Source of the DNA: Halorarius halobius
Lineage (GTDB): Archaea > Halobacteriota > Halobacteria > Halobacteriales > Haloarculaceae
Length of the DNA: 64,000 bases
Direction of reading: 5' to 3'
Assembly (NCBI RefSeq): GCF_024298865.1
Contig: NZ_CP101161.1
Span: 2,129,227-2,193,226, forward strand
The translations under genes were made by a program, and so were the position numbers. Shown piece by piece: positions 17,177 through 25,938 of the stretch. The stretch's first letter is position 1. Each line of letters begins with the position of its first letter. The notes below the pieces were generated by a model. It ran no database searches. It saw only the letters and a program-made list of their open reading frames with translations, and was not told the DNA's origin.

Positions 17177-17649
17177 GCCAGCGGTTTCTCGTAGACGAGT
17201 TCCCGCGCGTCGTCGACGGTGTCGTCTCGCTCGCCGACCTGTTCGTACCCCCGTGCCTCGTAGAAGCCGCGACCGACGTCGTTCTCGGCGAGCACGACGA
17301 GGTCGACCCGGTCGGTGCCCGAGGCCCGTCCCTCCCGCTCGACGCGGTCGAGCAGTCGGGAGCCGACGCCCTCGCCCCAGCGGTCGGGGTCGACGTATAT
17401 CGCCGCCAGGTGGAGGCTGTCGTCCCCCCGTCGACAGATGGCGTAGCCCACGACCGGGTCGCCGGCGACGAACACCGAGACGTCGCCGTCGCCGAGATAC
17501 TCGCGTAATAGCTCCGGGGCGTACCACTCGTCGGTTCGCTCCGCCACGGTCGTCTCGCCGAGGATGTCGTCGTAGGCGGCGTGCCACGCGGCCGTCGCAA
17601 CCGCACGAATCGGCTCGATGTCGTCCGCGTCGGCCTCGCGCACCTCCAT
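17173..17649 (-). CDS. GNAT family N-acetyltransferase (copy B)
   Basis: 158 residues, one GNAT domain. The acetyl-CoA loop motif A is present as YVDPDRWGEGVGSRLLDRVE, followed by the motif B strand LVVLAENDVGRGFYEARGY. No signal or membrane segment. The nearest relative in the window is the next gene upstream, which shares GVGxRLLDRVERE and GFYEARGYEQVG, so the two arose by tandem duplication. Its stop overlaps the start of the carotenoid oxygenase gene. The substrate is unknown. Confidence 0.85.
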   Translation of the reverse strand: MEVREADADDIEPIRAVATAAWHAAYDDILGETTVAERTDEWYAPELLREYLGDGDVSVFVAGDPVVGYAICRRGDDSLHLAAIYVDPDRWGEGVGSRLLDRVEREGRASGTDRVDLVVLAENDVGRGFYEARGYEQVGERDDTVDDARELVYEKPLA

Positions 17650-17689
17650 GTTGGTAGCAAGCCCGTCCGCGGCCAAAGTGATTCCGCCC

Positions 17690-18178
17690 TCAGCCGTCGA
17701 GGCGCTTCTCGTAGCGCAGTTCCTCGACGTCCTCGGTGATGCTCTCCTCGCGCACGCCGACCTGTTCGTACCCCCGCGCCTCGTAGAAGCCACGGGCGCG
17801 TTCGTTGCCGTCGAGCACGACGAGTGCGACGCACTCGCGGTCACGGTCCCGGGCCTCCCGTTCGACCCGGTCGAGCAGGCGAGTACCGACGCCCTCGCCC
17901 CATCGCTCCGGGTGGACGTACAGCTGTGTGAGATACAGCGTGTCACCGCCCTCTGCCGGCCGGCAGGTCGCCTGTGCGACGAGAGGGTCGACGACGACGA
18001 ACGTCGAGAGGTCGTGCTCGCGGTAGTTCTCCCGGAGCGTCTCGGGGTCGTTCGTCTCCGCGAGATGCGCTTCTACCACCTCCTCCCCGAGAACGTCGAC
18101 GTACGCGCGGCGCCACACCGTCGCCGTCAGTTCACAGAGCGCCTCGGCCTCGTCGCCCCCGGCCTTCCGAACGTCCAT
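17690..18178 (-). CDS. GNAT family N-acetyltransferase (copy A)
   Basis: 162 residues with motif A as YVHPERWGEGVGTRLLDRVE and motif B as LVVLDGNERARGFYEARGY. It begins MDVRKAGGDEAEALCELTAT, aligned with MEVREADADDIEPIRAVATA of the neighbouring copy; the two are similar along their full length. They are 40 bp apart in the same direction. Acetyl-CoA-dependent transfer is certain at family level only; the acceptor is not predictable. Confidence 0.85.
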   Translation of the reverse strand: MDVRKAGGDEAEALCELTATVWRRAYVDVLGEEVVEAHLAETNDPETLRENYREHDLSTFVVVDPLVAQATCRPAEGGDTLYLTQLYVHPERWGEGVGTRLLDRVEREARDRDRECVALVVLDGNERARGFYEARGYEQVGVREESITEDVEELRYEKRLDG

Positions 18179-18296
18179 GTGAGGGGTGAACCGCCTGGCC
18201 GGTATGGGTCTTGGGTCGTCGTGGTGCCCGTGGAGCCATCAAACGCCCGTTTGATGCTACGCGCGGCTTATGTTCCGAGCGCGACAACACCGAGGT

Positions 18297-18974
18297 ATGC
18301 CCACCCGACGTTCCCTGCTCCGCGCGGCCGGTCTCGCCGGCGCCGCGGGACTGGCCGGCTGTACCGCCATCGCGGGCGACTCCGGGCCGCTTCCGGACCC
18401 CGGTGACGGCGGCACCCGGCCCTCGGACCGCGAGCACCCGCCGGATGCGACCCACCGGGCGACCGTCACGGCCAGCGACCCCGCTCCGGACCTTCCGGTC
18501 CGGCCGACCGTCTCGCTCGCGGACCCGTACGTCACCTCGGGGTCGCCGCCCGTGCTCCGGGTCGACGTCGAGAACCCGACCGACGGCCCCGTGACGGTCG
18601 GCGAGTACCGCTCGGTCGTGTTCCAGTACGTCGAGAGCGGCGACGGCCGACTCGTCTGGCTCCCCCACTCCGAGCGGTCCACGTCGGGCGAGCCGGACCG
18701 AACCACCCCGGACTACGAGACGGGTGGCGAGGGCTGTTGGCAACTCGACTCGCACGTCGCCGTCACGCTGGAGTACGGCACCGTCGAGATACCCGCCGGC
18801 GGGACGCTGACGGCGTTCGTCGGCCTCTACGCGACGCCCGACGCGAACGGCTGTCTCCCGACCGGCACTCACCGGTTCGAGGCGGCGTACAACGTGTTCC
18901 CGGACGGGGTGCCCGCCGGCGACGACAACCCGAGCGCGACGTGGGGGTTCGACCTCTCGCTGGCCGAGTTATAG
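18297..18974 (+). CDS. Secreted lipoprotein, unknown function
   Basis: 225 residues. The N-terminus MPTRRSLLRAAGLAGAAGLA followed by Gly-Cys22 combines twin Arg and a lipobox, so the mature protein should be lipid-anchored at the cell surface. After a Pro/Gly/Asp linker there is one beta-rich domain (about residues 60-220) with PVLRVDVENPTDGPVTVGEY, the pattern of an Ig-like or BsuPI-like fold. Two cysteines (GEGCWQ, NGCLP) may form a disulfide. Function unknown. The ATG at 18297 gives the better signal than the one at 18270. Its last 6 bp overlap the stop of the convergent next gene. Confidence 0.7.
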   Translation: MPTRRSLLRAAGLAGAAGLAGCTAIAGDSGPLPDPGDGGTRPSDREHPPDATHRATVTASDPAPDLPVRPTVSLADPYVTSGSPPVLRVDVENPTDGPVTVGEYRSVVFQYVESGDGRLVWLPHSERSTSGEPDRTTPDYETGGEGCWQLDSHVAVTLEYGTVEIPAGGTLTAFVGLYATPDANGCLPTGTHRFEAAYNVFPDGVPAGDDNPSATWGFDLSLAEL

Positions 18975-19733
18975 CCCGGTCGGGTGCGAGAGGTACGTCG
19001 TCTCCAGCCCCCACTCGTCGGCGAGTTCCTGCAGGTTGCGGACGCCGAACGTCTCCGTCGCGTAGTGGCCCGCCAGGAACACGTGGATGCCCGCCTCCCG
19101 CGCCTCGTGGTAGGCGGGCTGTTTCCCCTCGCCGGTGACGAGCGCGTCGACCCCTTTCTCGCGGGCCTCGTCGAGCCAGTCGACCCCCGAGCCGGTGAGG
19201 ACGGCCACGTCCTCTATCTCGTCGGGGCCGAACTCCAGCACCTGCACGTCCTGGCCACCGGTTTCGAGTTCCGAGAGCCGGTCACGTAGGCCGGCGGGCG
19301 TGTACATCTCGTCCGGCCGTGCCCGGAGGCCGACGGTGCCGGGGCCGTCGCGGCCGAACCCCTCGACGACGGAGAGGTCCAGATGCTCACAGAGGCCGGC
19401 GGCGTTGCCCAACTCGGGGTGGGCGTCGAGCGGGCCGTGGACCGCGTACAGCGCGAGGTCCTCGTCCAGAAGCGCTCGCAGGCGGTCGTACTCCTTGCCG
19501 GTGACGCGGTCGATGCCGCCCCACGAGATGCCGTGGTGGACGACCAGCACGTCCGCGCCGGCGTCGGCGGCCGCCTCGAACGTGGCGACGACGCCGTCGA
19601 CGGCGAAGGCGGCGTGTTCGATCTCGGCCGACTCGGGGCCGACTTGTAGGCCGTTGACCGCGTAGTCCGCGCCCGCCCACTCGCCGACGTCGAGGCTGTC
19701 GTCCAGTCGCGCGGCGAACTCGGAGAGTTGCAT
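18969..19733 (-). CDS. Nif3-like dinuclear metal protein (DUF34)
   Basis: 254 residues, the usual length of the short Nif3/YbgI family. Metal ligands are visible as LVVHHGISWGG near residue 65, AVHGPLDAHPELG in the middle, and the C-terminal IHVFLAGHYATETFGVRNL with the conserved H-x3-E. Members form hexameric toroids with two metals per subunit. They are widely conserved and often labelled GTP cyclohydrolase 1 type 2, but no reaction is established in archaea. It lies downstream of the agmatinase and aIF5A genes on the same strand with a 39-bp gap. Confidence 0.88.
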   Translation of the reverse strand: MQLSEFAARLDDSLDVGEWAGADYAVNGLQVGPESAEIEHAAFAVDGVVATFEAAADAGADVLVVHHGISWGGIDRVTGKEYDRLRALLDEDLALYAVHGPLDAHPELGNAAGLCEHLDLSVVEGFGRDGPGTVGLRARPDEMYTPAGLRDRLSELETGGQDVQVLEFGPDEIEDVAVLTGSGVDWLDEAREKGVDALVTGEGKQPAYHEAREAGIHVFLAGHYATETFGVRNLQELADEWGLETTYLSHPTGL

Positions 19734-19772
19734 GGGCGGGGCTCGGAGCGCGGAGGGGTTAGGCGCTTTCCC

Positions 19773-20582
19773 TCAGACCGTCCCGTCGGCGTGCGCGTAG
19801 GCGAACGCTCGGAGCAGTTTCCCCCCGAGGGCGGCGGCCTGCCCGTCGTCGCGGTCGTTCACCTCGACGCAGTCGAACGCGACGCAGTCGGGTGCGACCG
19901 CACGGACGACCTCGTGCATCTCGCGGGACGCGAGGCCGAACGGCTCCATCGTCCCCGTCCCCGGGGCGAATCCAGGGTCCGCGCCGTCGATGTCGACCGA
20001 GAGGTAGACGTCGCCGTCGAACGTCGGGGCCCAGTCGGCCACGTCCGCGGGGGGGACGACCGTGACGTCCGCTTCGCCTGCGCGGTCCCACTCGGCCTCG
20101 GAACCGGTGCGGGCGCCCAGGATGACGGCCTGGTCGGCCACGTCCAGCGCGTGTCTGGTCACGGTGGCGTGCGACAGCGGGTTGCCGTCGTACGCTTCAC
20201 GGAGGTCGAGGTGGGCGTCGAGACAGACGAACACGTCCGGGTTGGCGGCGCGGACGCCGGCGACGGAGACGGTGTGTTCGCCGCCGACGAGAAGCGGGAC
20301 CGTCGACTCGGCGTGGAAGTCGGCGAGCGTCCCTTCGAGGAAGTCGAGATAGTCGGCGGCGTCGTCCCACGCGCGGACGTCGCCGTGGTCGTGGACCGCG
20401 AGGTCGGTGAAGGAGCGACCGGTGTGGTGGTCGTAGTCGTCGAACGTGCGGGAGAACCGCCGCACGCGGTCGGGACCGAACCGGGTCCCGGGCTGGAAGG
20501 TGGTGGAGATATCCAGCGGCGCGCCGACGACGGCGTAGTCGGCCGCCTCGCGGTCGGCGGTCGCGCCCGGGAACCCGGCCAT
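19773..20582 (-). CDS. speB: Agmatinase-family ureohydrolase (probable aIF5A-modification enzyme)
   Basis: 269 residues, arginase/agmatinase fold. The binuclear manganese ligands are complete: LLVGGEHTVS, VCLDAHLDLR and LSVDIDGADPG. The gene starts 5 bp after the stop of aIF5A on the same strand, so the two form an operon. In Haloferax, published work proposes that deoxyhypusine synthase attaches agmatine to aIF5A and that an agmatinase-like enzyme then removes urea; the operon here supports that role. Free agmatine hydrolysis to putrescine is the alternative. Deoxyhypusine synthase is at 44.4-45.4 kb. Confidence 0.88.
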   Translation of the reverse strand: MAGFPGATADREAADYAVVGAPLDISTTFQPGTRFGPDRVRRFSRTFDDYDHHTGRSFTDLAVHDHGDVRAWDDAADYLDFLEGTLADFHAESTVPLLVGGEHTVSVAGVRAANPDVFVCLDAHLDLREAYDGNPLSHATVTRHALDVADQAVILGARTGSEAEWDRAGEADVTVVPPADVADWAPTFDGDVYLSVDIDGADPGFAPGTGTMEPFGLASREMHEVVRAVAPDCVAFDCVEVNDRDDGQAAALGGKLLRAFAYAHADGTV

Positions 20583-20587
20583 CCGCC

Positions 20588-20965
20588 TCAGACGACCTTG
20601 CGCTGGTCCTCGTACTCGAGGAACTCGATTTCGTCGTCGGGGGAGACCTCGATGTCGTCGGGGACGCGCATCGTGAACGTGTCGTACGTCTCGAGGTCCA
20701 TTACCTGCATCTCGCCGCCGCTGGTGGAGACGACCTGGCCCTGCTTGCGCGTGATGATGGGGACCCAGACCTTCGCGTCGACGGGGTTCGTGAAGTTGCG
20801 CTTCTGGCCGCCGTCGAACACGCCCTTCCCCTCGACGCGCGCCTTCGCGCTCCCGTGCTTGCCGGGTTTCGAGGTGCTGTACGAGGTGATGACGCTGGGG
20901 ACGTCCTCTATCATGACGTAGTTCCCCTCCTGAAGGTCACGAACTTCGGTCTGCTCTCTCGCCAT
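20588..20965 (-). CDS. eif5A: Translation initiation factor aIF5A
   Basis: 125 residues, SH3-like N-domain and OB-fold C-domain. The hypusination loop reads [15 protein letters not shown] with the modified lysine at K36. The factor binds the ribosome E site and relieves stalling, notably at proline stretches. A TATA element about 27 bp before the ATG fits a leaderless transcript. It is first in an operon with the agmatinase-family gene, which supports a shared role in modification. Confidence 0.96.
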   Translation of the reverse strand: MAREQTEVRDLQEGNYVMIEDVPSVITSYSTSKPGKHGSAKARVEGKGVFDGGQKRNFTNPVDAKVWVPIITRKQGQVVSTSGGEMQVMDLETYDTFTMRVPDDIEVSPDDEIEFLEYEDQRKVV

Positions 20966-20987
20966 GTGCGAGCCTTCCGTCCTTGTC

Positions 20988-20998
20988 GGTATAAACGG
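20988..20998 (-). promoter_or_regulatory. aIF5A operon promoter (TATA box)
   Basis: On the minus strand CCGTTTATACC is centred about 28 bp before the aIF5A ATG at 20965. This is the haloarchaeal spacing for a leaderless mRNA and would drive aIF5A and the agmatinase gene together. Confidence 0.6.
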
Positions 20999-21026
20999 TT
21001 TGATACCGCCTGCGGGCGCCTGCCGG

Positions 21027-21251
21027 TCACTCGCGGCCGAACAGCCAGCCGCCGACCGTGGTGAGTGCCGCGCCGCTTGCCACCGGCGCGAGCACGAACA
21101 GCGGATGGTACGGCGCACAGCCGTCACAGCGCGCACCGGCCGCTTCGACGTGGAACCCAAGCCCCGTCAGCGCGAGGCCGACGCCGACGAGCAGGACACC
21201 CAGCGCCAGCAATCGGCCAGGGGGAACGGAGCGGAACGCGTCCTCGACCAT
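21027..21251 (-). CDS. Small membrane protein with CDGC motif
   Basis: 74 residues from the ATG at 21251. Two hydrophobic helices (about 13-33 and 50-68) are separated by an external loop, [16 protein letters not shown], that holds a C-x-x-C pair. I do not recognise the family. The two cysteines could bind metal or form a disulfide. It lies upstream of the aIF5A operon on the same strand, but aIF5A has its own promoter, so a link is doubtful. Confidence 0.5.
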   Translation of the reverse strand: MVEDAFRSVPPGRLLALGVLLVGVGLALTGLGFHVEAAGARCDGCAPYHPLFVLAPVASGAALTTVGGWLFGRE

Positions 21252-21315
21252 ACCCGATGTGTACACGCCACCGGATAAACCACCTCAGTAAGTTCAAAGA
21301 GCGGTTTGAGTGTAC

Positions 21316-22377
21316 TCAGGCGTGGTGGGCGAGGAACTCGTCGACGCGGTCCAGCCCCTTCTCCAGCCGGTCGGTCGGGAGACCGAACCCGATGCGGAAC
21401 CGGTCGGGGACGCCGAACGCGTCGCCCGGCGCGAGCACGACGCTCTGCGTCCGGACGAGCGACTCACAGAACGAGCGCCCGGTGGCGAACCCGTCGGGGA
21501 CGGTGACGAACCCGTCGACGCCCGCCGGTTCGTACCAGTCGAGACCGTGCTCGTCGAGGAACGCCGCCACGCGCTGGCGGTTCTCGGCGGCCAACTCGCG
21601 GTTCCGGGCCAGTATCTCGTCCTCGCGGTCGATGGCCTGCCGGGCGACGTGTTGGCCGAACGTGGAGGGCGAGATGGTCGTGTAGTCCTTCCAGGTCGCG
21701 GCCGCCTCGGTCACCTCGCGGGGGCCGGCGAGCCATCCGAACCGACAGCCGGCGAGCCCGTGGCTCTTGGTCACCGACGACGTGGAGACGCCGTACTCGC
21801 CCATCGACGCCACCGGCGGTATCGGGTCCGGGTCGAGCAGGCGGTACACCTCGTCACAGAGCAGGTAGGTGCCGTTGTCCGCCGCCATCTCGTACAGCGC
21901 CCGGACCGTCGACTCGTCGAGATACTTTCCGGTGGGGTTGTTCGGGTTGTTCACCACGAGCACCGCCGTCTCCGGTCGGAGCGCCGCTTTCACGGCTTCG
22001 ACGTCGAGGTCCCACTCCGGGGGCTGGAGGTCGACGGTCGTCACCTCGCCGAAGGCGTCGGGGACGCTGTACAGCGACTGGTACGTCGGCGTCACCGTGA
22101 CCGCGTGCTCGCCCATCAGCGCCGCGAACGCGACGAAGTTCGCCTCCTGGGCGCCACACGTGCACAGCACCTCGTCGCCCCCACGGCCGTACCGCTCGCC
22201 GAGCGTCTCGCGGAACGCGGGGTCGCCCGCGGTCGGAATCACGTAGCCCAACTCGCCGGGGTCGGTGTCGAACTCGCTGGCGGGGAGCGCGCGAATGCCC
22301 GACTCCGCGAGCATGATGTCGGCGTCGGCCTCGAACCGGGCGAAGAACCGTTCGAGGTCGAACGGGTCGATGTCCAT
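21316..22377 (-). CDS. PLP-dependent aminotransferase, class I/II
   Basis: 353 residues, fold-type I. The phosphopyridoxyl lysine is K204 in SVTKSHGLAGCRFGW. The Asn and Asp that hold the cofactor are in VVNNPNNPTGKY and LLCDEVY, and the C-terminal Arg for the substrate carboxylate is in RFRIGFGLP. The length is short for aspartate aminotransferases and nearer to the subgroup with alternative amino donors. I cannot assign the substrate pair. It is monocistronic by spacing. Confidence 0.9.
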   Translation of the reverse strand: MDIDPFDLERFFARFEADADIMLAESGIRALPASEFDTDPGELGYVIPTAGDPAFRETLGERYGRGGDEVLCTCGAQEANFVAFAALMGEHAVTVTPTYQSLYSVPDAFGEVTTVDLQPPEWDLDVEAVKAALRPETAVLVVNNPNNPTGKYLDESTVRALYEMAADNGTYLLCDEVYRLLDPDPIPPVASMGEYGVSTSSVTKSHGLAGCRFGWLAGPREVTEAAATWKDYTTISPSTFGQHVARQAIDREDEILARNRELAAENRQRVAAFLDEHGLDWYEPAGVDGFVTVPDGFATGRSFCESLVRTQSVVLAPGDAFGVPDRFRIGFGLPTDRLEKGLDRVDEFLAHHA

Positions 22378-22414
22378 GCCCGTCCGTCGTCCGGCGAGGG
22401 GAAAGCCGTGGCGG

Positions 22415-24172
22415 TCAGGTGCTGGAGGCGTTGACCGTTACGCGGCCTGCCATGTGCTCGACGAACACCACCTCCGTCTGCGAGAGGTCAAGGTCGCTGA
22501 ACGAGGAGTAGGGGTCGCCGCCGCCCCAGTCACAGCTGATGACACCGCAGTCCTCCCACTTGGTCGACGTGTAGCTCCCGGATTCGAGCAGGTCCACGCC
22601 ATCGAAGTTGAGCGCGTCCTTCGACCTTCCGTTTTGCAATTTGCCTTCGAATATCTTTCTCGAATCATCCCAGCCGGGTTTCCGCTGCTCAATACGCACC
22701 TTCTTGATGTCACTCCCGTCCATCTGCCCGTTCCGATTCGTATCGACCAGAACGAAAACCACTCGATATATCTTGTTACCATTTCCATCGATTCTAAGCT
22801 GTCCCTGGAGGGTATCAGCGGGATTGTCCTCACAGTTCACATCCCCGAGCAGTCCGCCGAGCAAGCCGCCCGCGTCACCGATGAGCAGGCAGTCTTCCTC
22901 GGTGGTAGGAACCATCATCCCCTCGCTGATGACGAGCGAATCGAGCCCGTCCAGCCCGTGGCGCATCTGCCCGCTCGCGTAGACCGTCATCGGAAGGGTA
23001 CCGCTGGCAGTGGTAGTGCCGACTGTCTCCGATGCAGATTTGTACTCTGGAGGGGGACCGCCGTCGATGCTGGCGGTCACCGTCGTCACGCCGAGTTTCG
23101 CGCCGGTGACGCTGAACGTCGCCCGCCCGTCGTCCGAGGTCGTGGTGGAACTGGTGGTCAGCGAGCCCGGTCCCGACTTCGTCAGGTCCACGTCGACCCC
23201 GCTGACGGGGTTGCCGAACCGGTCGCGGGTGGTCACCAGGAACGTCTGTCCGTCGTTCTCGGTCACCTCCCCGGCCGGTTGCATCGTGAGGTACGTCGCG
23301 GAGGGCGTCGTCGGCTGGTCGACCGTCACGTTCGAGACCCGCATCTTGTACGTCCCCTGCTCGAACACGATTTCTGCGTGGCCGACCGGCGCGTCCGGGC
23401 AGTTGGCGGCCTTCGGCTGGGTGGTGCCGAGACAGTACACCTCCACGCGGTCGACGTTGGCGTTGGAGGCGGCGACGGAGTCCCAGGCCGACTGCGACCG
23501 GACCGTCGGCACGCGGACGTGCGCGAAGTTCGGCGGCGACGGCGACTCGGTCACCTCGACGGTCCGGTACTCGGTGGTACTGCTGACCGCGCTGAACGAG
23601 AGGTCCACCGAGCGCCCGGACCGCTGGAGGTCGCCGCTCAACAGCGCGAGGTCGATACGGTCGCCGTCGACGACCTTCCCGCTCAGTCGGTGGGTGTAGT
23701 CGGCGTCCTTGGCCTCCTTCAGCGCGACGCCGTTGGCGAGGTAGAACCGCTCCTCGCCGTCGTAGTAGTTGTAGTTCGGCGCGAACTGGAGCAGTCGGGT
23801 GTGGTAGCTACGGGCCGTCCCATCCCAGTACTGGGCGTCAGTCGTCTCGAACCCGGAGAGCTCCACGCCGTACCGGTCCGTAGTCTCCAGGTTCCCGCCA
23901 GGTGGCTGGGCGTTGATGCCCAGCGCGCGGTCCGGGTAGGTCGGGCCAGCGGGGAGGGTACTGGTGGCGGGTGCGCCGGTCGATCCGACCTCCCCGACCG
24001 TCGACTGCAACTGCGTCAGTTCGGTCGCGGCCTCGGCGCTGTACTCGATCTCGGCCTCCTTGTTCTGGTGTGGAATCACGTCCGACTGGTAGATGGCGAA
24101 CGTCGTCACTACCAGCGAGAACGCGAGCACGAACCCGAGTAGCTCGGAGGCGGCCCTCTCGTCGGTGAACAC
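22415..24172 (-). CDS. Pilin-like anchored secreted protein with Ig-like domain
   Basis: 585 residues with a GTG start. The first 30 residues (FTDERAASELLGFVLAFSLV) form a charged stub followed by one hydrophobic helix, as in haloarchaeal type IV pilin-like or archaellum-like proteins, so the protein is probably exported and anchored by this helix. The large ectodomain contains an Ig-like bacterial type-1 segment around residues 300-365 (TTRDRFGNPVSGVDVDLT and ATFSVTGAKLGVTTVTASID). Several cysteines in the C-terminal third (NCEDNPAD, EDCGVISCDW) may form disulfides. The DNA for this third is visibly richer in A and T than its surroundings. Function unknown; a surface or pilus-associated role is inferred. 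Confidence 0.72.
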   Translation of the reverse strand: MFTDERAASELLGFVLAFSLVVTTFAIYQSDVIPHQNKEAEIEYSAEAATELTQLQSTVGEVGSTGAPATSTLPAGPTYPDRALGINAQPPGGNLETTDRYGVELSGFETTDAQYWDGTARSYHTRLLQFAPNYNYYDGEERFYLANGVALKEAKDADYTHRLSGKVVDGDRIDLALLSGDLQRSGRSVDLSFSAVSSTTEYRTVEVTESPSPPNFAHVRVPTVRSQSAWDSVAASNANVDRVEVYCLGTTQPKAANCPDAPVGHAEIVFEQGTYKMRVSNVTVDQPTTPSATYLTMQPAGEVTENDGQTFLVTTRDRFGNPVSGVDVDLTKSGPGSLTTSSTTTSDDGRATFSVTGAKLGVTTVTASIDGGPPPEYKSASETVGTTTASGTLPMTVYASGQMRHGLDGLDSLVISEGMMVPTTEEDCLLIGDAGGLLGGLLGDVNCEDNPADTLQGQLRIDGNGNKIYRVVFVLVDTNRNGQMDGSDIKKVRIEQRKPGWDDSRKIFEGKLQNGRSKDALNFDGVDLLESGSYTSTKWEDCGVISCDWGGGDPYSSFSDLDLSQTEVVFVEHMAGRVTVNASST

Positions 24173-24274
24173 GCTTCCCCCGTACCGGACAACCCGGCCT
24201 CTCGCACCTATGGGTTCGCCCGGATTCAGACGGCGATTTAACTAGAACGTTTATTTAGGCCTCGAATGACAGGT

Positions 24275-25936
24275 TCACTCGTCGCGTCGCTGTCGGAGGT
24301 TCTGCCGGGTGAACTGCGGTTTCGCGCGGATGCCGGACTGGCCGCGGAACGACCGCCACAGCAGTCCGACGAGCAGGAGGGTGGCGCCCGCGCCGACGGC
24401 GGCCACCTCGACGGTGGCGAACGCGTACAGGAGCACCGTCGAGAACGCGGTGAACGCCAGCAGGATGCCGTAGATGAGCCGTGCCGCGAGACGGCGCGCA
24501 AGCGGGGGGTCGTCGGGGAGTTCTATCTCGACGGTCAGCTCCCCCCGGTCCATCGTGTCCAGCACCCCCTCCAGTTTCGGTGGAACGCGGAACAGCGACT
24601 GGGTGGTGCGGTTCATCTGCTGGCCGGCCTCTTCGATGGCCTCGCGGGCACCTTGCTCGATGTAGCCTTCCTCGCGGAGATACGTGGTCGCCACGTCGAT
24701 GAAGTCGAAATCGGGGTCGAGCGTGACGCAGACCCCCTCCACGACCGTCGCGACCCGCAACACGAGCGCGAGGTTCGGCGGCAGACGGAGCGGGAACTCG
24801 TAGATGGTGTCCTCGACCTGCGAGACGATCTGCTGGACGCGGTACTGCTCGATGTCCTCGCCGCGGGCGTCCGCGATGGCCAGTTCCATCACCTCGCTCA
24901 TCACCTCGCGGTCCGCTTCGGGGGAGAGCGTCCCCATCTCGACGAGCGTGTCGAGGATGGCGTCGGTGTCCTGCTGGGCGATGGCCATGTAGAACTCGAC
25001 GATCTTCTCCTGGATGAACGGGTCCACCCGACCCGACATCCCGAAGTCGTAGAACACCAGCGTGCCGTCGTCCTGCACCGCGAGGTTGCCGGGGTGGGGG
25101 TCGGCGTGGAACACGCCGTCCTCGACGATCATCCGGAGGTAGGTGCGCTGGAGCGTCTCGGCCAGCGCCGTGCGGTCGATGCCGAGGGCATCGAGGTCGT
25201 CTATCTCGGATATCTTCGTCCCGGGGACGTACTCCATCGTGAGCACCCGGTCGGTCGACCGCTCGTCGACGACCGCGGGCACCCGGATGCCGCGTTCCTC
25301 GCGGAGGTTGCTTCCGATTTCCCGGAGCATCTCGCGTTCGCGGCTGTAATCCATCTCCTCGCGAATGACCTTGGCGAACTCGTCGGCCAGCGTCTTCATG
25401 GAGAACGACCGCGTCTCGTCGACGAACCGCATCAGCAAGGGGAGCGAGAAGCGGATGACCTTCAGGTCGGCCGCTACCAGTTCCTCGATGCCCGGCCGAC
25501 GGACCTTCACCGCGACTCGTCTCCCGTCGTGTTCTGCGATGTACACCTGCCCGAGCGAGGCGCCGCTTATCGCCTCGGTGTCGAACGCGTCGAACGCCTC
25601 CTCGACGGGCCCCAGTTCGGCTTCGAGCACCTGCTGTGCCTCGGGCCACGGTGCCGGGGGGACGCTGTCCTGCAGTTGCTCGAACTCCTCGACGTACTCG
25701 GGGGGGAGGATGTCCGGGCGGGTCGACAGCAACTGCCCGAGTTTGATGAACGTCGGCCCGAGCGTCAGCATCGACTGCAACAGCGAGCGCGCGCGCTTGC
25801 GTCGCCGCTCGGAGGAGACCTGACGGGGGCCTCCGAACAGCAGGTACCTCCGGCGGTCGCGGGCGTACGCCAACAGCAGGGGGAGAAACTGGTACGCGAC
25901 GACGACGAACCGCCGGTACGCACGGAGGACCGCCAC
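24275..25936 (-). CDS. ABC1/AarF (UbiB) family protein kinase-like protein
   Basis: 553 residues with a GTG start. The UbiB hallmarks are in order: the KxGQ motif in LGPTFIKLGQLLSTRPD, the Ala-rich loop as ISGASLGQVYIAE, the VAIK-like lysine in VAVKVRRPG, the catalytic HADPHPGN and DFGMSGR. Two hydrophobic helices at about 490-530 anchor the C-terminus. The family supports isoprenoid-quinone or other membrane-lipid biology by ATPase activity; haloarchaea use menaquinone, so the exact role here is unknown. Its start is 2 bp beyond the stop of the Hsp20 gene, which suggests an operon. Confidence 0.9.
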   Translation of the reverse strand: MAVLRAYRRFVVVAYQFLPLLLAYARDRRRYLLFGGPRQVSSERRRKRARSLLQSMLTLGPTFIKLGQLLSTRPDILPPEYVEEFEQLQDSVPPAPWPEAQQVLEAELGPVEEAFDAFDTEAISGASLGQVYIAEHDGRRVAVKVRRPGIEELVAADLKVIRFSLPLLMRFVDETRSFSMKTLADEFAKVIREEMDYSREREMLREIGSNLREERGIRVPAVVDERSTDRVLTMEYVPGTKISEIDDLDALGIDRTALAETLQRTYLRMIVEDGVFHADPHPGNLAVQDDGTLVFYDFGMSGRVDPFIQEKIVEFYMAIAQQDTDAILDTLVEMGTLSPEADREVMSEVMELAIADARGEDIEQYRVQQIVSQVEDTIYEFPLRLPPNLALVLRVATVVEGVCVTLDPDFDFIDVATTYLREEGYIEQGAREAIEEAGQQMNRTTQSLFRVPPKLEGVLDTMDRGELTVEIELPDDPPLARRLAARLIYGILLAFTAFSTVLLYAFATVEVAAVGAGATLLLVGLLWRSFRGQSGIRAKPQFTRQNLRQRRDE

Positions 25937-25938
25937 GG

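Noticed and set aside
14862..17834. A 990-codon minus-strand open frame through the ZIP and oxygenase genes
   Set aside because: It is Arg/Pro-rich, lies opposite or out of frame with two clear genes and has no recognisable domain; such frames are common in GC-rich DNA.
22265..24142. A 625-codon plus-strand open frame opposite the pilin-like gene
   Set aside because: No domain, basic composition untypical of this organism, fully antisense to a gene with a signal-like N-terminus.
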